NCBI GenBank assembly: GCA_905198125.1
Contig: CAJKBH010000044.1
Coordinates: 1 to 22,568, forward strand
From: an uncultured Porphyromonadaceae bacterium
GTDB lineage: Bacteria > Bacteroidota > Bacteroidia > Bacteroidales > Muribaculaceae
DNA length: 22,568 nucleotides
Reading direction: 5' to 3'
Shown piece by piece: positions 7,742 through 15,963 of this stretch. The stretch's first letter is position 1; every line of letters starts with the position of its first letter. A program made the translations under genes and the position numbers. The notes under the pieces are model-generated. The model searched no databases. It was not told the origin of the DNA and saw nothing but the letters and a program-made list of their open reading frames with translations.

Positions 7742-8349
7742 GGCACGTATCTTGCTGGATTTCCGGCATAAAGGCCGGGTTTGGTTATGTTCCTTATTAC
7801 GACCGATCCCATGGCCACGGATGCTCCCGCGCAGATGGATACGCCGTTGCGAATCACGGCACCGGCCCCGATAAAGGCATTGTCGCCTACCGTGACCTCT
7901 CCGCAGAGAATGGCTCCCGGAGCGACAAATACATTGTCGCCAAGTCTGCAGTCATGCTCCACGATGGCTCCGGTGTTGATGACGCAGTGTCGCCCCACGG
8001 TGGCTCGGTTCACGATTGCTCCGTTCATTACGGCCGAGCCTTCGCCCACGTGCGAATGACGCGACACCACGGCATGGTCGGCAATGACAGTCACCGCAGG
8101 AAACGAAGCGAACATGTCTATGACCTTGCGCCTGATGTCGAGATGGCATCCATGGTCTATGCCCACGGTTATATGCACCGATGCATTAGAATCTATCTCG
8201 CCTGACAGAAGTTGCCCGTCGGTGCCGAGATACGGTACGCCGGGAGGCTCGGCCGATTCCTCGGGGGCCACGTAGCCTCCGAACATCGTGTCGCCGGCCG
8301 CCTCTATGACCGAGCGGGCGTGGCCGCCTCCTCCAACCAGTACGTACAT
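7735..8349 (-). CDS. Left-handed beta-helix acetyltransferase (NeuD/PglD/LegH-like)
   Basis: This 204-residue protein has the PglD/NeuD layout. A small N-terminal nucleotide-sugar-binding subdomain starts YVLVGGGGHARSVIEAA, and a hexapeptide-repeat beta-helix runs from about residue 85 to 190. The family's catalytic histidine should be H132 in GAIVEHDCRLGDN. Such enzymes use acetyl-CoA to N-acetylate a 4-amino group of a UDP/GDP-sugar (PglD, LegH) or O-acetylate sialic acid (NeuD). LegH function would need a 4-amino sugar, yet no aminotransferase gene is nearby, so an O-acetyltransferase role remains open. It starts 6 nt after the dehydratase stop and overlaps the synthase gene by 7 nt. Confidence 0.82.
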   Translation of the reverse strand: MYVLVGGGGHARSVIEAAGDTMFGGYVAPEESAEPPGVPYLGTDGQLLSGEIDSNASVHITVGIDHGCHLDIRRKVIDMFASFPAVTVIADHAVVSRHSHVGEGSAVMNGAIVNRATVGRHCVINTGAIVEHDCRLGDNVFVAPGAILCGEVTVGDNAFIGAGAVIRNGVSICAGASVAMGSVVIRNITKPGLYAGNPARYVPC

Positions 8350-8355
8350 CGCGCT

Positions 8356-9558
8356 CTACATTTTATCGTCCAGGTTCTTGCCCAGTTCCTCGTGATGGAA
8401 ATTGGGAAGATATGCGGCCAATACCTTGACTATGTCGGCTTTTGAATATGAGCCGGTGGAGAAAAGACTCTCCAGGTCGTCGATCAGGCCGTCCACCGCC
8501 TGGCGCGACCGGTTGTCGGTCTCGGTAATCACTCCCAATGACTTGAAGCGGTCCATGTCGGTAGTCTCGCCGCTGACGGTGAATTGCTCGCAATCCTTCT
8601 CGCCGGTGGTGTCGCTGTCGAAATACACGACAGGGTAAACAGGACCCGGCAGATTGGCCGCCGCGAACGCCTTGGCCTCGTCGTCGTTGGCGCATTCATG
8701 TTTGCCGAAGCCCGATTCCTTAAGGAAAGCATCGCATATCTCGGAGAATGTCTTCAGCTTCTCCTTGCCGAGTTTAGGGAAGAACACCTCGCCGTTATTG
8801 CCAAGAATGCACGCCAGCATACATATCTGGCCGCTTTCCTCCATAGATACGAAATATCGCTTCACGTCCTTGGGCGCCACGAGGGGCTGGTTCTTGGCCA
8901 TGCGGTCGAGGAAGCTGGCCGGCAGCGAGCCGTTGGAGAATGCCACGTTGGCGAATCTTGCCGTCGTTACCTTGAACTTCGGGCGGTATGCCATGATCAG
9001 GTCCTCCATCACGCGCTTGGACGCTCCCATTATGTTCACGGGGTTGGCGGCCTTGTCGGTGGAGACGCAGAAGAAATGCCGGGGCGGGTACTGTTCAAGC
9101 AGGTCCAGGAATCCGCGGGCCTTGATTACGTTGTTTTCCAGAAGGGCGCGCACGGAAATGCGGTCTTTCTCGCTGCGCACATGCTTGTGGGCCGAGAAAT
9201 TGGCCACGATGTCGAAGCCGCCGTGCTCGCGGAATATCTCGGCCATCACGGGACTCGCGAAGTCCAGCGTATATGTCAGGAATACGGGAGGCACCGTGAT
9301 GCCGGAATCCGAGCGGAGGTCGCGGGTAAGCTCGGCAAGACCGTTTTCGTTGAGGTCCACCACCACAAGCTCGGATGGCCGGAACTTCAGCACCTCCTTG
9401 ATAAATGAGGAACCGATCGAGCCGGCACCACCTACCACCAATACGGATTTACCTTTTATCTCACGTTCCAGTTCATCGTGCCGGGCGAGTATATCGGGGG
9501 CGAACAGCGACTGGTCGCGTTCTATGACATGTTCCTTTACGAATGCAGGTATATTCAT
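8356..9558 (-). CDS. NDP-sugar 4,6-dehydratase (Polysacc_synt_2 / CapD-type SDR)
   Basis: This 400-residue short-chain dehydrogenase/reductase has a Rossmann motif GGAGSIGS at residues 43-50 and the dehydratase signature STDKAANPVNIMGASKR at 166-182. That signature includes the T-D-K triad and an MxxxK pair (M177, K181) in place of the usual YxxxK. This replacement is typical of the CapD/WbpM branch of UDP-GlcNAc 4,6-dehydratases. Unlike full-length CapD/WbpM it has no N-terminal membrane segments, only a soluble extension of about 36 residues. The product should be a 4-keto-6-deoxy NDP-HexNAc. It opens the nonulosonate set, overlaps the upstream GYF_2 gene by 4 nt (ATGA), and is followed after 6 nt by the acetyltransferase. 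Whether it uses UDP- or GDP-GlcNAc is not visible. Confidence 0.82.
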   Translation of the reverse strand: MNIPAFVKEHVIERDQSLFAPDILARHDELEREIKGKSVLVVGGAGSIGSSFIKEVLKFRPSELVVVDLNENGLAELTRDLRSDSGITVPPVFLTYTLDFASPVMAEIFREHGGFDIVANFSAHKHVRSEKDRISVRALLENNVIKARGFLDLLEQYPPRHFFCVSTDKAANPVNIMGASKRVMEDLIMAYRPKFKVTTARFANVAFSNGSLPASFLDRMAKNQPLVAPKDVKRYFVSMEESGQICMLACILGNNGEVFFPKLGKEKLKTFSEICDAFLKESGFGKHECANDDEAKAFAAANLPGPVYPVVYFDSDTTGEKDCEQFTVSGETTDMDRFKSLGVITETDNRSRQAVDGLIDDLESLFSTGSYSKADIVKVLAAYLPNFHHEELGKNLDDKM

Positions 9559-10196
9559 GGTCTAAAGAAAGTTACTGCATATAATATCAGGCCGGCACAC
9601 AGGGTGATGCCGATCCACATCTTGCTTTTGCGCACGTAGTCGGCCATAGTGGCGCGCAGATGCTCGCGTTCCCGGTCGGAGTACAGATGGTTGGACGACT
9701 TCGATACGCTTCTGTTTGATTCTTCCCATGCCTTGCGGGCATTGAAAGCGCAATATATGGCCATGATGCCGGTAGGGAAGAAGCATAAAACGGTGACTAC
9801 GGTAGCGAAGAACAGCAGCCCTGACGGCGGCGGAACGGAAGGATCGTGGTCTGCAGGATCATGATCCGCCTTTTCCGGGGCAGGCGCGCCGCTTTTCTGA
9901 AAATAGTACCGGAATTTTGGCGGCACGGCATCGTATGTATCGGTCTGTTCCGGAGCATTCCCTGATGGATTGTCCGTTGCAGCCGGCAGCGAGGCCTTGG
10001 GCGAAGGGTGACGCAGTTCCGCCAGACGCCGGCGGAAGAAGCGGCACACGTCGCCGTTTTCGTCGGCACGCTCCCAGTCGGGCATCCCCTTGCACCATAT
10101 ATAGGTGTCGGGACGGATGCCCAAGTCCGCCAGTTCCTCAAGAGTCATCGGGCCGACCTGACGGTCGCCCAACATAGCATAATAAGCCGTAGCCAT
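9555..10196 (-). CDS. GYF_2 (DUF4339) - CD225/dispanin-like membrane protein
   Basis: This 213-residue protein starts at the ATG at 10196; an in-frame TTG lies one codon earlier. The N-terminal 50 residues form a GYF_2/DUF4339 domain (RQVGPMTLEELADLGIRPDT, then GMPDW). A polar, Pro- and Asp-rich linker follows to about residue 120. A CD225/dispanin-like membrane unit has hydrophobic segments near 125-150 and 193-213, separated by a charged loop. GYF domains in eukaryotes bind proline-rich peptides, but the role of bacterial GYF_2 is unclear. The gene's ATG overlaps the stop of the previous GYF_2 gene by 1 nt (TGATG), and its own stop overlaps the dehydratase start by 4 nt. Translational coupling to nonulosonate synthesis is therefore likely, though a functional link is inference. 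Confidence 0.78.
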   Translation of the reverse strand: MATAYYAMLGDRQVGPMTLEELADLGIRPDTYIWCKGMPDWERADENGDVCRFFRRRLAELRHPSPKASLPAATDNPSGNAPEQTDTYDAVPPKFRYYFQKSGAPAPEKADHDPADHDPSVPPPSGLLFFATVVTVLCFFPTGIMAIYCAFNARKAWEESNRSVSKSSNHLYSDREREHLRATMADYVRKSKMWIGITLCAGLILYAVTFFRP

Positions 10197-10903
10197 CAAT
10201 AATAAGAATGCTGCATTGCTTCGGACAGACCGGCCAAAGCTCCAATGCCGCTAACAGCACTAATAATAAACATGGTAACTAATAGTATTCCCAGCCCGGC
10301 AAATATTAGCGAAATAATGGTCATTACTTTGGCACTGGAATTGGCTGCGTCAGCCTCCATGTTGTTGCCCATCTGATACAGGGAGTTGGCCTTATTGGCT
10401 TGAACGATGCCTATAATGCTGAATATTACACCGAAACAACTGAATAGACAGTTCAGCACCGTGGACACGATGGCCCATGGCAGCCAGTTGGTGTGCGGAC
10501 GCACGTTGCCGCCCATGTTCTGCTGATACGGGTTGCCGTATTGCTGCTGGCCGTAGTACTGCTGCTGACCGTAATAAGGCTGCTGGCCATATTGCGGCTG
10601 CTGCTGGCCGTAACCCTGCTGCGCCCCGTAGTTGGGCTGCTGGCCGTATTGCGGTTGCTGCGGGCCATACTGCTGTCCGGGCTGGGGCTGTTGCTGAGGT
10701 TGCTGCTCGGAGTTGGGAAATATTGAGTCCTGACCCTCGGCGAACAGAGCGGTCAGCTCGGGCATGGACGAGGCCTGAGCCCAGCCGTCCATGCCTTCGC
10801 GCCATACGTATGTGTCGGGGGTCATCCCCTGCATCCGCAGCACTTCGCGCGGATAGGGACCCTTCTGCTGTCCATCGACGATGATGAAATATTGTTCATT
10901 CAT
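10196..10903 (-). CDS. GYF_2 - Gln/Tyr/Gly-rich linker - CD225/dispanin membrane protein
   Basis: This 235-residue protein has three parts. Residues 3-55 form a GYF_2/DUF4339 domain (FIIVDGQQKGPYPREVLRM, then TYVWREGMDGWAQA). Residues 66-130 are a low-complexity linker built from repeats such as YGQQ, PQYGQQP and YYGQQQ, resembling a prion-like sequence. Residues 137-218 form a CD225/dispanin unit with two membrane segments (about 143-168 and 194-218) and the typical GIVQANKANSLYQMGN loop. The start is 19 nt after the secA stop, so it may share the secA transcript. Together with its downstream homologue it makes a coupled pair ahead of the nonulosonate genes. The function is unknown; the domain order suggests a membrane-anchored peptide-binding adaptor. 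Confidence 0.8.
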   Translation of the reverse strand: MNEQYFIIVDGQQKGPYPREVLRMQGMTPDTYVWREGMDGWAQASSMPELTALFAEGQDSIFPNSEQQPQQQPQPGQQYGPQQPQYGQQPNYGAQQGYGQQQPQYGQQPYYGQQQYYGQQQYGNPYQQNMGGNVRPHTNWLPWAIVSTVLNCLFSCFGVIFSIIGIVQANKANSLYQMGNNMEADAANSSAKVMTIISLIFAGLGILLVTMFIISAVSGIGALAGLSEAMQHSYY

Positions 10904-10922
10904 AGCTTAAGAAGTTATGGTG

Positions 10923-13900
10923 TCATTGGTTTTTGCCGCAGCAGTTCTTGTACTTCTTGCCCGAACCGCAGGGACAGGGATCGTTACGTCCCACCTTGGT
11001 CTGCGCCTTTGCGGGCTGGGCCTTCTTCGGGCCGGACGAGTATGTGGCGTTCTTGGCGGCCTCACGCTGGGCATTCTCGCCCTCGTATGTCTCGCGTGTG
11101 GTGCTGTAACCGGCGTATGGGTTATAGCTGCGGGCGCGCTGGGTCGCTACCTCGGCGGCACGTGCGGCCTCCTGAGCCTCGCGGGCCTTCTTGGCCTCCT
11201 CGTAGTCGGGAGCCGCAAGGCGTCCGCGCATCAGGGTGCCGACAACCTTGGCGTTCATGTCCCAGAGCATCTTCTTCCACAGCTCGAATGCCTCGATCTT
11301 GTAGATCACCAGCGGGTCTTTCTGCTCGTAGGCGGCGTTCTGCACGGAGTGACGGAGTTCGTCCATCTCGCGCAACTGTTCCTGCCATGCGTGGTCGATG
11401 CTGCTCAACAGCACGGCCTTCTCCCATGCCTTGGTCAGAGGCTTGCACTCGTTGTCGTAGCAGTTCTGCAGGTCTTCGTACACGTTGAACATCCTGCGGC
11501 CGTCGGTAACGGGTACTCCTACAGGACCGGAAGCACCGTTCACCTCCACGAAGTCCTTGATGTAAGGCATCGCGGCGTGAGCAATCTGTTCCTTGCGGCG
11601 AGCCAACAGTTCCATTGCCGAGTCTGACAGACGGTCGGTCATCTCCTCGGTGCTCATGCGGCTGAAGCCGTACTCCGAGAAGGGCACCTCCATCGAAAGA
11701 GTCTTATATACCTCCTGGCTGAAGTCCTCGTAGCTGGAGTAAGAGCCTCCGGCGATGTCGCCTGCCAGCTCGTAGACTATGTTGGCGATATCCATGCCGA
11801 TGCGTTCGCCGCGCAGGGCGTTCTGGCGCTTGCCGTACACGCCGTTACGCTGGGCGTTCATCACGTCGTCGTATTCCACCAGACGCTTACGGATACCGAA
11901 GTTGTTGTTCTCCACTTTCTTCTGTGCGGTCTCGATGCTCTTGGTGACCATACGGTCCTCGATCATCTCGCCCTCCTTGAAGCCGAGGCGGTCCAGCATC
12001 TTCACCACGCGCTCGGAGGCGAACAGACGCATCACGGTGTCCTCGAACGACACGAAGAACACCGAGCTGCCCGGGTCGCCCTGACGTCCGGCACGACCGC
12101 GCAGCTGACGGTCCACGCGACGCGACTCGTGGCGCTCCGTACCGATGATGGCCAGACCTCCGGCCTCGCGCACCTCGGGACTAAGCTTGATATCCGTACC
12201 ACGGCCGGCCATGTTGGTGGCGATGGTGACGGTGCCTTTCTGACCGGCCTGGGCCACCACGTTGGCCTCCTGCTGGTGCAGCTTGGCGTTCAGCACCTGG
12301 TGAGGGATGTGACGCAGCTTCAGCATCTTGGAGAGCAGCTCGGAAATCTCGACCGAGGTGGTACCCACCAGCACCGGACGGCCCTGGCTCACCATGTCCT
12401 CCACTTCCTGGATAATGGCCGCGTATTTCTCCTTCTTGGTGCGGTACACGCGGTCGTTCATGTCGTTGCGTATCACGGGACGGTTGGTCGGGATCTCGAT
12501 TACCTCCAGCTTGTATATGTCGTAGAACTCGCCCGCCTCGGTCATGGCCGTACCGGTCATGCCCGCCAATTTGCGGTACATACGGAAATAGTTCTGCAGC
12601 GTGATGGTGGCGTAGGTCTGCGTGGCGGCCTCTACCTTGACGCCTTCCTTGGCCTCGATGGCCTGGTGCAGTCCGTCGGAGTAGCGGCGACCCTCCATGA
12701 TACGGCCCGTCTGCTCGTCCACAATCTTGATCTTGTTGTCGTCAATCACGTATTCCACATCCTTGTCGAACAGGGTGTAGGCCTTCAGCAGCTGGTTGAC
12801 GGTATGTACGCGCTCCGACTTGATGGAGTAGTTCTGCAGCAGCGAGTCTTTCTTCTCCTGCTTCTGTTCGGGAGTCAGGTCCTCGTTCTCCACCTCGCTG
12901 AGCTGGGCGGCGATGTCGGGCAGGATGAAGAAATCAGGGTCGGTGGTGGTGCCGGTCAGGATGTCGATACCCTTGTCGGTCAGCTCGATGCTGTGGTTCT
13001 TCTCATCGATTACGAAATACAGCGGCTCTACGGCCTTGGGCATCTCGCGGTTGTTGTCGGCCATGTACTTGGCTTCCACCTTCAGCATCAGGTTCTTGAT
13101 ACCGTCCTCGCTGAGATAACGGATCAGCGGGCCGTGCTTGGGCAGAGCCTTGTAGACGCGGAACAGCGCCAGACCGCCCTCCTCGGTCTCTCCCTTGGAG
13201 ATCTTGTCCTTGGCTTCGAGAAGAAGCTGCTGGGCCAGCTTGCGCTGTGCGTTCACTATCTTTTCAACATTGGGCTTGAACTCGTTGAACATCTGGTCGT
13301 CGCCCTTGGGGATAGGGCCGGATATGATCAGAGGCGTACGGGCGTCGTCTATAAGCACGGAGTCCACCTCGTCGACGATGGCGTAGTAATGCTGTTCGCG
13401 CTGCACCAGGTCCTCCACACGGGTGGCCATGTTGTCGCGCAGGTAGTCGAAACCGAACTCATTGTTGGTTCCGAACGTGATGTCGGAGTTATATACGTCG
13501 CGGCGCTCCTGGCTGTTGGGCTCGGTCTTGTCGATGCAGCCCACAGTCAGGCCGTGGAACTGATAGAGCGGGCCCATCCATTCGGAGTCACGCTTGGCCA
13601 GATAGTCGTTGACCGTCACCACGTGCACTCCCTCGCCGGTAAGGGCGTTCAGGAACACGGGCAGCGTAGCCACCAGTGTCTTACCCTCGCCGGTGGCCAT
13701 CTCCGCGATGTTGTTAGATACCTTATTGCCGTTCATCATGCCGTGGAGCACCATGCCGCCTATCAGCTGCACGTCGTAGTGCACCATGTCCCACTTCATC
13801 AGGTTGCCGCCGGCCACCCACTGGTTGCGGTATATGGCCTTGTCGCCCTCGATGGTGACGAAGTCCTTGCCCTGGGTCGCCAGTTTGCGGTCGGCCTCGG

Positions 13901-14288
13901 TGGCTGTCACCTCGATGGTCTCGTTCTCGGCGAAACGGCGTGCCGTCTCCTTGACCACGGCGAACACCTCGGGCAATGCCTCGTCAAGATCCTTGGCGTA
14001 GTTGGCGAACATGTCCTCGCGGGTCTGGTCTATCTCCTTCCACAGCGGCTCGCGCTTCTCGTAATCCAGGGTCTCGATCTTGGCGCGGAGTTCGTCGATG
14101 TGGTCCTTGTACGACTGGGCGTTGCCGCGGATGCGGCCCTTCACGGTCTCGATGCGGCCGCGAAGTTCGTCGTGGCTCAGCGACTGAAGCTCGTTGTAGA
14201 TAGGTTTGATTTCCTTATTGAGGCGGTTCCACAACGGACGCACGGCGCGCTCCGACTGGTTGCCGAAAAGTTTCTTTAATATACTCAT
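10923..14288 (-). CDS. secA: Preprotein translocase ATPase SecA
   Basis: SecA is the ATPase motor that drives unfolded preproteins through SecYEG. This 1121-residue form is about 220 residues longer than the E. coli protein, as is usual in Bacteroidota. There is extra sequence between residues 45 and 160 and within the first nucleotide-binding fold. Walker A is MATGEGKT (197-204). DEAD-type VDEVDSVLIDDA, GTAMTEAGEF, TNMAGRGTDI and RQLRGRAGRQGDPGSS identify the two motor halves. The C-terminus has an Ala/Arg-rich linker and the zinc-binding SEC-C tail CPCGSGKKYKNCC, which contacts SecB or ribosomes in other bacteria. The gene lies 69 nt after the phosphatase-like gene. A weak -7-like TATTTTCA at 14323-14316 could give it its own transcript. 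Confidence 0.98.
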   Translation of the reverse strand: MSILKKLFGNQSERAVRPLWNRLNKEIKPIYNELQSLSHDELRGRIETVKGRIRGNAQSYKDHIDELRAKIETLDYEKREPLWKEIDQTREDMFANYAKDLDEALPEVFAVVKETARRFAENETIEVTATEADRKLATQGKDFVTIEGDKAIYRNQWVAGGNLMKWDMVHYDVQLIGGMVLHGMMNGNKVSNNIAEMATGEGKTLVATLPVFLNALTGEGVHVVTVNDYLAKRDSEWMGPLYQFHGLTVGCIDKTEPNSQERRDVYNSDITFGTNNEFGFDYLRDNMATRVEDLVQREQHYYAIVDEVDSVLIDDARTPLIISGPIPKGDDQMFNEFKPNVEKIVNAQRKLAQQLLLEAKDKISKGETEEGGLALFRVYKALPKHGPLIRYLSEDGIKNLMLKVEAKYMADNNREMPKAVEPLYFVIDEKNHSIELTDKGIDILTGTTTDPDFFILPDIAAQLSEVENEDLTPEQKQEKKDSLLQNYSIKSERVHTVNQLLKAYTLFDKDVEYVIDDNKIKIVDEQTGRIMEGRRYSDGLHQAIEAKEGVKVEAATQTYATITLQNYFRMYRKLAGMTGTAMTEAGEFYDIYKLEVIEIPTNRPVIRNDMNDRVYRTKKEKYAAIIQEVEDMVSQGRPVLVGTTSVEISELLSKMLKLRHIPHQVLNAKLHQQEANVVAQAGQKGTVTIATNMAGRGTDIKLSPEVREAGGLAIIGTERHESRRVDRQLRGRAGRQGDPGSSVFFVSFEDTVMRLFASERVVKMLDRLGFKEGEMIEDRMVTKSIETAQKKVENNNFGIRKRLVEYDDVMNAQRNGVYGKRQNALRGERIGMDIANIVYELAGDIAGGSYSSYEDFSQEVYKTLSMEVPFSEYGFSRMSTEEMTDRLSDSAMELLARRKEQIAHAAMPYIKDFVEVNGASGPVGVPVTDGRRMFNVYEDLQNCYDNECKPLTKAWEKAVLLSSIDHAWQEQLREMDELRHSVQNAAYEQKDPLVIYKIEAFELWKKMLWDMNAKVVGTLMRGRLAAPDYEEAKKAREAQEAARAAEVATQRARSYNPYAGYSTTRETYEGENAQREAAKNATYSSGPKKAQPAKAQTKVGRNDPCPCGSGKKYKNCCGKNQ

Positions 14289-14357
14289 GGTTGTGTCTTT
14301 ATTCTGATGTTAAATTGAAAATACGTTTTTTTGGTAATCCCAAGGGGATTTTTTTGG

Positions 14358-15935
14358 TTATTTTTGCAGCGGTATGGACCGTGCGCGGGTGCCGTTTGGC
14401 GAGCGTATTCTCAATATGTCGGTCAGGGTGGGGGCCAGGGCGGCCGCTTCCACGGGAGTGTCTATTTTCTGGGCGGGGATGCCGGGCGTCATGATAAACG
14501 CCGGGGTCATCACGGGCATCTGGCGCACCGGTTTCTGGTGCGAGGCCACGGGAGCGTCCTCGTCCACCACGCTCCATCCGGGAGCCAGGCGGATTATGAC
14601 GTCGCCGCCGTGTTTGGGGTCGTAGCCGAGGTTCAGCGCATCGGTCTCAGGCGACGAGGGGGACAGAATCTCGCGGCGCGTGAAAGTCTGCTCCACACCG
14701 CTCATCTGTGCCAGGAACTGGCGTGCCTCGTCGGCGATGGTGACGGGGTCGAGGTTGCGTGCCTCTATGCTCTTGGAGTCAAGGTAGACGTTGCCGTTGC
14801 GTATCGAAGCGATATAGTCGCCGATGCCGTGGCGTGCAACGAGGTATGAGTTAAGCAGCGAGCGGGCGCGACGCACGGAGAATTCGCCGCCGGGAATGCG
14901 GAACCGCTTGTCTTCGGTGGCCGTGGCGTCGTAGTATCCGGTGGATGTGAGCCATATCAGGGCGTTCTCCTTGCCGCAGTATTTGTCCACGGCCTCTATG
15001 AGGCGTCCTATCTGGGCGTCGAGCCGGATGCAGGCGTCGGTGCTTTCCACCGTGCCGGTGCCGAGCGAATACTTGTAGGGAGCCACCGTGTACGCCACAT
15101 TGATCATGCCCTGTGCGGCAGGGTCGGCCGGCATCTGGCTGATCAGTTCCACGGCCATGTCGGTCACGGCACGGTTGCCGGCGGGCGAGAGCCCGAATTT
15201 GCGGTAGGCGTCGCGGTCGCGCGAGGTGAATTTATAATCGAAAGCGGGTCCCTTGGCCAGATTGGTGCAGAGTCGCGCCGTGGCAGGCAGGGGACGCCAT
15301 TTCACAGTGTCTATCTGGTGAGCCGGAGCCGTGCGGGAGTTGACCCGTTTCGTGGCGTTGTTCAGAAGGCCGTAGTACGACGAAGTGGCCCACAGTCCGG
15401 ACGTGTTGTTGAGCCACACGGCGTTGGTGGCCGCATGGCCGGCCAGTATTACGGCCTGCTGCGGGTCGGCCGCCACGGAGTATATCACGGCTTTGCCGTC
15501 GGAGGCTATTGCCAGTTCGTCGGCTATGGTGGACAGACGCAGACCTTCGGGCGTGAACGAATCGTTGGATATGGACCCGTTCGACATCGGGCGGGCCAAC
15601 GGGGGCCGCATGGTCTGCGACTCCGAGTCGAATATCAGGGCCGTCGGCACGCCGGTATAGGCCGGCCATGAACCTGTCATGACGGCTGCGGTGCCGCTTG
15701 ACGCGTCAAGGCCCGGTGTCTTGAAATCGACGTCGCGCAGGTACGCGCCATCGCGCATCAGCACCTTGAACCCCTTCTCGCCGAAAAGGCTCTGCAGCTG
15801 GTCTATCTGGTCGGTGCGCAACTGGTCCACGACTATTCCCACCACCAGCCGCGGCGTCGCGCCGCTGACCTCGAGGGAAACAGTTCCCGCCAATGCTGCC
15901 AGACCCAACAGTCCGGTTGTCGCTAACCTGTACAT
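14358..15935 (-). CDS. Alkaline phosphatase superfamily protein, probably catalytically inactive
   Basis: This 525-residue protein has a signal peptide (about residues 1-26), so it should be exported. The start of the fold, GIVVDQLRTDQ, and the end, EAAALAPTLTDILRI, match PafA-like members of the type I phosphodiesterase/alkaline phosphatase family. TSSYYGL and ILAGH in the middle also fit. Key residues seem lost in my by-eye alignment to PafA as remembered: the nucleophile Thr is Ala78 (Ser79/80 adjacent); the Asp and His of the TDYxGH motif are Val284 and Lys288; the Asp-His pair of TADHG is Ser331-Thr332; the KxR pair is Asp/Gln. Only Asp37 and perhaps His466 remain of the metal ligands. 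It may be a binding or structural pseudoenzyme. It starts 28 nt after the Lnb-like gene. Confidence 0.78.
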   Translation of the reverse strand: MYRLATTGLLGLAALAGTVSLEVSGATPRLVVGIVVDQLRTDQIDQLQSLFGEKGFKVLMRDGAYLRDVDFKTPGLDASSGTAAVMTGSWPAYTGVPTALIFDSESQTMRPPLARPMSNGSISNDSFTPEGLRLSTIADELAIASDGKAVIYSVAADPQQAVILAGHAATNAVWLNNTSGLWATSSYYGLLNNATKRVNSRTAPAHQIDTVKWRPLPATARLCTNLAKGPAFDYKFTSRDRDAYRKFGLSPAGNRAVTDMAVELISQMPADPAAQGMINVAYTVAPYKYSLGTGTVESTDACIRLDAQIGRLIEAVDKYCGKENALIWLTSTGYYDATATEDKRFRIPGGEFSVRRARSLLNSYLVARHGIGDYIASIRNGNVYLDSKSIEARNLDPVTIADEARQFLAQMSGVEQTFTRREILSPSSPETDALNLGYDPKHGGDVIIRLAPGWSVVDEDAPVASHQKPVRQMPVMTPAFIMTPGIPAQKIDTPVEAAALAPTLTDILRIRSPNGTRARSIPLQK

Positions 15936-15963
15936 CTTTTTATTTCGATTGCCGAAGTGCGAA

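Noticed and set aside
3866..9558. Plain N-acetylneuraminic acid (sialic acid) pathway
   Set aside because: Neu5Ac synthesis does not need a 4,6-dehydratase or a CBS-fused sugar nucleotidyltransferase. Their presence points to a legionaminate-like or unusual product, though Neu5Ac cannot be fully excluded.
12129..14279. Long open frame on the plus strand opposite secA
   Set aside because: It is exactly antisense to a clear SecA. Its translation is rich in His, Val, Leu and Gln in the way expected from mirrored codons, and it has no family motif.
14336..14355. Terminator-like hairpin with T-run on the plus strand between secA and the phosphatase-like gene
   Set aside because: The stem is only 6 bp and the T-run is on the plus strand, where no gene exists upstream. 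On the coding strand there is no T-run.
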